Below the pieces are notes generated by a model that did not search any database, had not been told where the DNA came from, and saw nothing but the letters and a program-made list of their open reading frames with translations. DNA of 64,000 nt from Frigoribacterium sp. Leaf186 (GTDB taxonomy: Bacteria > Actinomycetota > Actinomycetes > Actinomycetales > Microbacteriaceae): contig NZ_LMPQ01000011.1 of assembly GCF_001423905.1 (NCBI RefSeq), forward strand, positions 193,047-257,046, read 5' to 3'. This document shows, in pieces, positions 59,126 to 64,000 of this stretch; position 1 is the first letter of the stretch, and every line of letters starts with the position of its first letter. The translations under genes and the position numbers were made by a program.

Positions 59126-59731
59126 ATGTCCCGATCGATCAGTCGCGCCCGCTGGACGCGCCGCGCCCGCTGGGCCGCCGTGCCCGTCGCCGTCATCGCC
59201 TCCGGAGCCATCATCTCGACGGCCTCCTACTCGGCGTTCTCCGCCACCACCTCGAACCCGACCAGCAACTGGTCGACCGGCACCGTGCAGCTCACCGACG
59301 ACGACGCCGACGTGGCCCTGTTCACGGCCTCGAACCTCGTGCCCGGCGACAGCGGCTCGAAGTGCATCACCGTCACCTCGAAGGGCAGCGCGCCCTCGGC
59401 GGTCCGGCTCTACGGCACGTCGGCGACGACGACGAACTCGCTCTCGTCGTACCTCGACCTGACCGTCCAGCAGGGCACCGGCGGGTCGAGCACCTCGTGC
59501 GACTCGTTCACCCCTTCCTCGCAGAACGCCCAGGTCTTCTCGGGCACGCTCGCCGACTTCGCGAGCCAGCGGACCGGGTACGCGAACGGCGCCCCCACCT
59601 GGTCGCCGGCCGGCACGACCCCCGAGTCCCGGTCGTTCAAGTTCACCTACACGCTCAACCAGTCGACGCCGAACTCCGGTCAGGACTCCCGAGCGGCCAT
59701 CGCCTTCACCTGGGAGGCCCAGACCCGCTGA
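59126..59731 (+). CDS. TasA/camelysin-like secreted protein
   Basis: 201 residues. The N-terminus has a basic start, a hydrophobic stretch (AVPVAVIASGAIISTA) and the SYSAFSATTSNPTSNW junction typical of SipW-processed TasA/CalY proteins, then the VQLTDDDAD and LVPGDSGSKCITV motifs of the mature beta-sandwich. It is probably an extracellular matrix or fibre protein. ATG 59126 follows GAAGGAC. The SipW-like peptidase needed to process it is encoded 45 bases downstream. Confidence 0.87.
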   Translation: MSRSISRARWTRRARWAAVPVAVIASGAIISTASYSAFSATTSNPTSNWSTGTVQLTDDDADVALFTASNLVPGDSGSKCITVTSKGSAPSAVRLYGTSATTTNSLSSYLDLTVQQGTGGSSTSCDSFTPSSQNAQVFSGTLADFASQRTGYANGAPTWSPAGTTPESRSFKFTYTLNQSTPNSGQDSRAAIAFTWEAQTR

Positions 59732-59776
59732 CCCGGTCGTCGACCCCCGTCGACCTCCGAGCCCGGCCACGCCGCC

Positions 59777-61177
59777 ATGACGACCGCCACCACGAATCCG
59801 CAGAGCCGAACCGCTCTGTCGTTCTGGGGTGCGCTGTGCGTGGCGACGACCGCGCGGGTCGTCCTCGCGACGGCCGTGTGCCTCCTGCTCTGGGCGGCCG
59901 TCCCGGCCCTCTGGGGCTGGTCGCCGACCACCGTCGTCTCGGGCTCGATGGCGCCCGCCATCGTGGCGGGCGACGTCGTCGTGGCGATGCCCGTCGACGT
60001 CGACCACCTCGACGCCGGCCAGGTGCTGCTCGTCGACGACCCCGACCGTGCCGGCGCCCTGCGGTTGCACCGGCTCGTCGACACCACCGACGACGGGCTG
60101 CGGTTGAGGGGTGACGCCAACGCCGACGTCGACTCGAGCCTGGTCCCGACCGAGGCCGTCCGCGGGGTGGGCGTGCTGCTCGTCCCCGCGATCGGCTCGG
60201 CGATGCTGTGGCAGGGCGGCGACCGAGCCCTCGGCGTGCTCGTCGTGTCGCTCGTGGTGCTGCTGTTGCTCGCCGCCACCCGGCTCGAGCCGGCGACCGA
60301 CGACGTGGCCGACCCGCTCGCCCTCTCGCGCCACCGCGCGAGGACGCCACCGACGGGGCGGAGCCGTGTGGCGCGGGCCTCGGGCGCCGTGCTCACGGTG
60401 GTCGCCGGGGTGGCCGTGCTCTTCGCCGTCGTCGGGTCGAGCCACGCCGCCTTCTCGGCCACCACCTCGACGCGCGCCACCCTCGCCACCTCGCGCTTCG
60501 CCTGCCTCGACCGGCCGGTCGCCGCCCAGGCACGGTTCGCCTACCAGTTCAACGACGGCGCCGGCACGACCGCCCGCGACGCCAGCGGCAACGGACGGAC
60601 GGGCACCCTCACGCAAGGCGCCACGATCCGCGACGGCACCTGCGCGGCGGGCAACAGCCCCTTCGTGCGGCTCGACGGCGTCACCGGGCAGGTCACCACG
60701 GGCGAGAGCCTCGTCGGCCCCCAGGTCTTCACCGTCGAGACGTGGTTCCGCACGACCACGACGACGGGCGGCAAGCTGATCAGCTTCGGCAACAGTCAGG
60801 CCGGGGCGTCGACCCAGTACGACCGCCACCTCTACCTGACCGACAAGGGCACGCTGATCTTCGGCGTCTACAACGGCGGCTACTTCTCGATCGAGAGTCC
60901 GCGGGCCTACGCGGACGGCGCCTGGCACCTCGCGACGGCGACCCTCGGCCCGTCGGGCATGGCGCTCTACGTCGACGGCGCGAGCGTCGCCTCGTCGACC
61001 CAGTCCGCCGCCGAGAACTTCCGGGGCTACTGGCGCATCGGCTACGACGGGATGAACGGCGCGTGGCCGTCGGCGCCCACGAGCAGGTACTACAAGGGCG
61101 ACCTCGACGACACGACGATCCTCGACGTGGTCTCGACGCCGTCCGAGGTCAGCGCCCGGTACTCGGCAGGCCGCTGA
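59777..61177 (+). CDS. SipW-like signal peptidase I fused to a LamG-type domain
   Basis: 466 residues. Residues about 25-180 form an ER/SipW-type signal peptidase: membrane segment, Ser57 nucleophile in VVSGSMAPA and His98 in ALRLHRLVD, where the SipW class has His instead of the bacterial Lys. A second membrane segment (about 148-165) follows. Residues about 200-235 form another hydrophobic segment with GSSHAAFSATTSTRAT, nearly the junction of the TasA-like neighbour. Residues about 245-466 are a LamG/concanavalin-like domain (FAYQFNDGAGTTARDASGNG). The protease may release its own C-terminal domain as well as process the neighbour. Confidence 0.87.
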   Translation: MTTATTNPQSRTALSFWGALCVATTARVVLATAVCLLLWAAVPALWGWSPTTVVSGSMAPAIVAGDVVVAMPVDVDHLDAGQVLLVDDPDRAGALRLHRLVDTTDDGLRLRGDANADVDSSLVPTEAVRGVGVLLVPAIGSAMLWQGGDRALGVLVVSLVVLLLLAATRLEPATDDVADPLALSRHRARTPPTGRSRVARASGAVLTVVAGVAVLFAVVGSSHAAFSATTSTRATLATSRFACLDRPVAAQARFAYQFNDGAGTTARDASGNGRTGTLTQGATIRDGTCAAGNSPFVRLDGVTGQVTTGESLVGPQVFTVETWFRTTTTTGGKLISFGNSQAGASTQYDRHLYLTDKGTLIFGVYNGGYFSIESPRAYADGAWHLATATLGPSGMALYVDGASVASSTQSAAENFRGYWRIGYDGMNGAWPSAPTSRYYKGDLDDTTILDVVSTPSEVSARYSAGR

Positions 61178-61241
61178 CCGCGACCCCGTGTGCCCCCTAC
61201 TGGGCCTCGACCGCCGCGGGCGACGTGCGTAACGTCGATCC

Positions 61242-61934
61242 GTGATCCACGAGACCCACCCCGAAGCAGGCCGGACCCCCGCGGCCCCCACCTCCGTTCC
61301 CTCCACCGCCACCCCGTTCGGCGCCCCCTCGGCCGCCGTCGAGCGGCGCATCGCCATCGTCGAGGCGGCGATGCGCGTCTTCACCGACCACGCGTTCCAC
61401 GAGGCCACGTTCGAGCTCGTCGCCGAGGCCGCCGGTCTCTCGGTCAAGACCGTGCGCGACGAGTTCACGCACTGGCACGGCCTCGTCCTCGCGACCGTCG
61501 ACCTCTGGGTCGGCCGTCGCACGCGGCCGTTGATGCCCCTGGCCCAGACGCACGGCACGATCGCCCTGCTGCGCGCCATCGTCGCGGCCAACGCCGCCGA
61601 GCCCGCGCTCATGCGACTGCTGAGTGCCGTCGTCAACGTGGCGGCGACACCCGGCCACCCGGCGGCCCCGCTGCTGCACGACCAGTGGCAGCACTTCTAC
61701 CGGCTCGTCCACACCTCGCTGGCCCGCGACGTCGAGCTCGGGCGCGAACCCGACACGATGCAGCCGGCCCGCGGTGCCGAACAGCTGATCGCCCTCTACG
61801 AGGGGCTGCAGCTGCAGTCGATGGTCCGACGCGACATGGACGTCGTCGCCTCGTTCGACCGTGCCGTCACGCGCCTCCGGGCCGGCTGGGGCTCTGTCTA
61901 CGTGCCCCCTGCCTGGGACCTCGAGCTGGTCTGA
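61242..61934 (+). CDS. TetR-family transcriptional regulator
   Basis: 230 residues. After a ~35-residue Pro/Thr-rich extension comes the TetR HTH (RIAIVEAAMRVFTDHAFHEA, FELVAEAAGLSVKTVRDEF), where the recognition helix is somewhat unusual, and a helical ligand-binding domain. GTG 61242 is the first start in frame. It lies between the SipW/TasA pair and the chaplin-like genes and might control either. Confidence 0.85.
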   Translation: MIHETHPEAGRTPAAPTSVPSTATPFGAPSAAVERRIAIVEAAMRVFTDHAFHEATFELVAEAAGLSVKTVRDEFTHWHGLVLATVDLWVGRRTRPLMPLAQTHGTIALLRAIVAANAAEPALMRLLSAVVNVAATPGHPAAPLLHDQWQHFYRLVHTSLARDVELGREPDTMQPARGAEQLIALYEGLQLQSMVRRDMDVVASFDRAVTRLRAGWGSVYVPPAWDLELV

Positions 61935-61974
61935 AGCGCGCCGGGCCGCCGAGGTCGTCTCGACGACATCGGGG

Positions 61975-62121
61975 TACATCTGAGGCGACCTCATGGACAA
62001 TCGCGGGACGTCGGCGTAGAAAAGACCGCACATCGCGTCTTACCAGCGTGGTGAAGGGGTGAGACTCCCCGCCGCCGGGCCCAACCGACCCGGCAGGAGA
62101 CGCGACCGAAGAAGGTGCGCC
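61975..62121 (+). other. Structured leader upstream of the Ala/Val-rich secreted protein
   Basis: The 187-base gap contains two consecutive hairpins close to the start codon: GGGG/CCCC around TGAGACT (about 62055-62069) and GCCGGG/CCCGGC around CCCAACCGA (about 62076-62096), followed by AGGAG and then GAAGAAGG before GTG 62122. It does not match a riboswitch class I can name. Confidence 0.35.
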
Positions 62122-63174
62122 GTGGATCAGACGGCCGAGACGACGACGAGGCGACCCGCCCCGCTCCGTCTCGTGCGCCTCCTCGGCCTCTCCGGGCTCG
62201 CCGCCGTCGGCCTCGTGGGCCTCGGACTCGCGTTCTCGTCGACGTCGGCCTCGGCCGACGAAGCCCCCTCGTCGCTCCTCGGCGGCGTGACCTCGGCCGT
62301 CGGCCAGGTCGCCGGCTCGCTCGACGCCCCCGTGGCCGCGGTGGGCCAGACCGCAGGAGGCGCGGTGTCGCAGGTCACGGGCGTCGCCGTCCAGGCCACG
62401 GCCGTCGCGCCCCCGGTGCAGCAGGTCGTCCAGGCCGCCGCACCCGTGGTACCCCAGGTCGTCCAGCACGTGGCGGCAGCCGCACCCGTCTCGTCGGTCG
62501 TCGCGCCCGTCGCGCAGACCGTGGACCAGGTCGTCGCGGCCGTGCCCGTGGCGTCGGCCGTCGCCGGCCCTGCGCCGGTCGCGACCGTGACCGACCCGCT
62601 GACCGGCGTCGTCGACGACGGTCTCGCCGCGGTCGGTGACTCGGCGGCGGCTCCGGCCACCCCGATCGTGCCGCCGCACGTGCCCGAGGGCGTCACGCCC
62701 CGGCCCGGCGGCGACGTCACCGCGGACGGCGCGCTCGTCGGCGCGAACCCGGACGCGCTCGACGCCCTCGGCTCCTCGAGCGGCGACCTCGCGGCCGCCG
62801 GATCGAACGCCACCGCCGAGCTCGACGCGTCGTCGACCACGACGGCCGGCGCGGACGCCCTCGCGACGCTCCGCGACCGCATCGCCTCCGGCTCGACCCC
62901 GGTCACCGACTCGACCACCGCGCCCCTGGCGCCCGCCCCCGGCCCCGCGCACTCGCCCTCGGGCGACGACCACGGCGCACCCGCCCTGCCCTCGACCACC
63001 GGCGGCAGCGCGAACGGTCAGGCCTCGGGCGGCGGCGCGACCGGCGGTGCCGTCGCGCTCGACGCGACCCGCCCCTCCCAGCTTCCCGGACTCGCCGTCT
63101 CGGCGGGGTCCGCGGACGGCGACGACGACCTCCCGTCGACGCCTGCGTACGACACCGACTCTTCTCCCGACTGA
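62122..63174 (+). CDS. Secreted Ala/Val/Gln-rich protein of unknown function
   Basis: 350 residues. A signal peptide (LLGLSGLAAVGLVGLGLAFS then ASADEAP, about 15-48) is followed by about 120 residues with a repeating xxVAxPVAQxVxQV-type pattern, then a Ser/Thr/Pro/Gly-rich low-complexity tail. No known domain and no sorting motif is visible. GTG 62122 is preceded by GAAGAAGG. Directly upstream of a chaplin-like gene, it is probably another surface-layer or hydrophobic coat component, by context only. Confidence 0.78.
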   Translation: MDQTAETTTRRPAPLRLVRLLGLSGLAAVGLVGLGLAFSSTSASADEAPSSLLGGVTSAVGQVAGSLDAPVAAVGQTAGGAVSQVTGVAVQATAVAPPVQQVVQAAAPVVPQVVQHVAAAAPVSSVVAPVAQTVDQVVAAVPVASAVAGPAPVATVTDPLTGVVDDGLAAVGDSAAAPATPIVPPHVPEGVTPRPGGDVTADGALVGANPDALDALGSSSGDLAAAGSNATAELDASSTTTAGADALATLRDRIASGSTPVTDSTTAPLAPAPGPAHSPSGDDHGAPALPSTTGGSANGQASGGGATGGAVALDATRPSQLPGLAVSAGSADGDDDLPSTPAYDTDSSPD

Positions 63175-63273
63175 GGCAGGTCGCGTCGCCCCTGCAGCCC
63201 CCCGGCTGCCGGCGACATCAGCGACCCCGCCGCGACCACGCGGCACCACACACCTCATCTCTTGGAGAAGACC

Positions 63274-64000
63274 ATGAACAAGTACGTCTCGAGAGGGCTC
63301 GTCGGAGCACTCTTCGTCGGGGGCATCTGGGCCCTCGGAACGACCGCCGCGAACGCGGCGACCACCACCGGTGACGACGGGCTGCTCTCGGGCACCCAGG
63401 TCGGCGCCGTCGTCGAGGCCCCGGTCTCGGCCTTCGGCAACGCCGTCAGCGTGCTCGGCGACTCGAGCAGCACCGCGGCACCGGCTGCGGCACCTGCCGC
63501 GGTGCCTGCCGCAGCACCTGCTGCACCTGTCGCTGCTGCTCCTGTCGCTGCCGCTCCGGCGGCACCGGTCGCGCCCGTCACGACGACGAGCGGTGACTCG
63601 GGCCTGCTCTCGGGCAGCCAGGGCATCGTCTCGGTCGACGTGCCCGTCACGGTCGGCGGCAACGCCGTCTCGGTGCTGGGCGACTCGGCCAGCACGGGCT
63701 CCGCGGCCCCGGCCCCCGCACCGGCGGCTCCCGCCGCTCCTGCTCCCGCCCCGGCTCCGGCCGCGACCTCGGGTGACGACTCGGTCGGCTCGGGTTCGCA
63801 GGCCGTCGTCGACGTGACCCTGCCGGTCACGGTCGGCGGCAACGCGATCTCGGTGCTGGGCGACTCGGCCAGCACCGGCAGCACGACCGGAGCCCCCGCA
63901 GGAGGCGCGGCGAACGACGCCACCGCCGGCGCCGGCGCGACGTCCGGTGACGACGGCATCCTCGGCGGCACGCAGGTCGTGCCCTCGGTGGGCCTGCCCG
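63274..64000 (+). CDS. Chaplin-like repeat protein, 3' end beyond the window
   Basis: 242 residues are visible. A signal peptide (ending TTAANAAT, about 1-30) precedes repeats of a chaplin-like unit, with core variants VGGNAVSVLGDSAST and VGGNAISVLGDSAST. Three full units are seen (starting near residues 30, 107 and 164) and a fourth begins at the edge, each led by SGDDGLLSG- or SGSQ-type sequence and separated by Ala/Pro-rich linkers. The Cys pair of long Streptomyces chaplins is absent. It probably assembles into a hydrophobic amyloid-like surface coat. TTGGAGAAG precedes the ATG. Confidence 0.83.
   Translation, partial: MNKYVSRGLVGALFVGGIWALGTTAANAATTTGDDGLLSGTQVGAVVEAPVSAFGNAVSVLGDSSSTAAPAAAPAAVPAAAPAAPVAAAPVAAAPAAPVAPVTTTSGDSGLLSGSQGIVSVDVPVTVGGNAVSVLGDSASTGSAAPAPAPAAPAAPAPAPAPAATSGDDSVGSGSQAVVDVTLPVTVGGNAISVLGDSASTGSTTGAPAGGAANDATAGAGATSGDDGILGGTQVVPSVGLP

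Noticed and set aside
61960..62121. Cobalamin or c-di-AMP (ydaO) riboswitch upstream of the secreted-protein gene
   Set aside because: The GGGGTGAGACTCCCC segment is suggestive, but the conserved core elements of either class are missing.

Overview
The window is about 70% G+C with tightly packed, frequently ATGA/GTGA-overlapping genes, GTG starts, actinobacterial signal peptides and lipoboxes, three LacI-type sugar regulons and secreted chaplin-like and TasA-like proteins. This fits a free-living or plant-associated actinobacterium, most likely of the family Microbacteriaceae. The family assignment is inference; no rRNA or tRNA is present to fix it.

Region 1 (1-17791) is an L-rhamnose regulon. 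It starts with the end of a CUT1 sugar permease and a GH78 alpha-L-rhamnosidase, followed by a convergent LacI repressor. Then come a rhaTPQS-type CUT2 importer with an arabinose/fucose-isomerase-like enzyme, and a second operon holding rhamnose mutarotase, rhamnose isomerase, a fused rhamnulose-1-phosphate aldolase/lactaldehyde dehydrogenase, rhamnulokinase and an FMN L-lactate dehydrogenase. Both operons have a recognisable promoter and the same near-palindromic operator core, TGAAACGATTCA, so one repressor probably controls both. Together the genes take rhamnosides to DHAP and pyruvate.

Region 2 (17855-23467) is an Asp23/Gls24 envelope-stress block: an ECF sigma factor followed by two small Asp23-related genes on the minus strand, and divergently Asp23, DUF2273, a further Asp23-like gene, two small membrane proteins, an Asp23 protein with a LEA-like repeat tail, and another membrane protein.

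Region 3 (23628-30081) is the most unusual block. A SpoIIE-type phosphatase, a BcsA-like processive glycosyltransferase carrying a large insertion, a STAS antagonist, a HATPase anti-sigma-type kinase and a GH26-like/OpgC-like fusion are translationally coupled. It looks like an exopolysaccharide synthesis and decoration machine with its own partner-switching regulator.

Region 4 (30044-35860) is a four-carbon sugar-acid cluster (DeoR regulator, OtnC-like, OtnK-like, COG4091-like oxidoreductase, MatC-like transporter). Region 5 (36002-39690) holds a CWB2-repeat surface protein and a two-gene module whose nucleotidyltransferase is broken by a frameshift and a stop codon.

Region 6 (39745-54114) has two further LacI-controlled CUT1 sugar-uptake modules, one ending in a GH3 glycosidase and one in a GH127 beta-L-arabinofuranosidase. 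Between them is an SDR gene flanked by two copies of a palindromic element. Neither module encodes an ATPase, so both must share one made elsewhere, as is usual for actinobacterial CUT1 systems. Region 7 (54317-64000) is mostly cell-surface: a secreted metalloprotease with Ig-like repeats, a PadR/UbiB pair, a TasA-like protein, a SipW-like signal peptidase fused to a LamG domain, a TetR regulator, an Ala/Val-rich secreted protein and a chaplin-like repeat protein cut by the window end.

Across the window the 14-mer GACCCGCGCCTCCT and its 10-base core recur far more often than expected, both inside genes and as arms of terminator-like hairpins.
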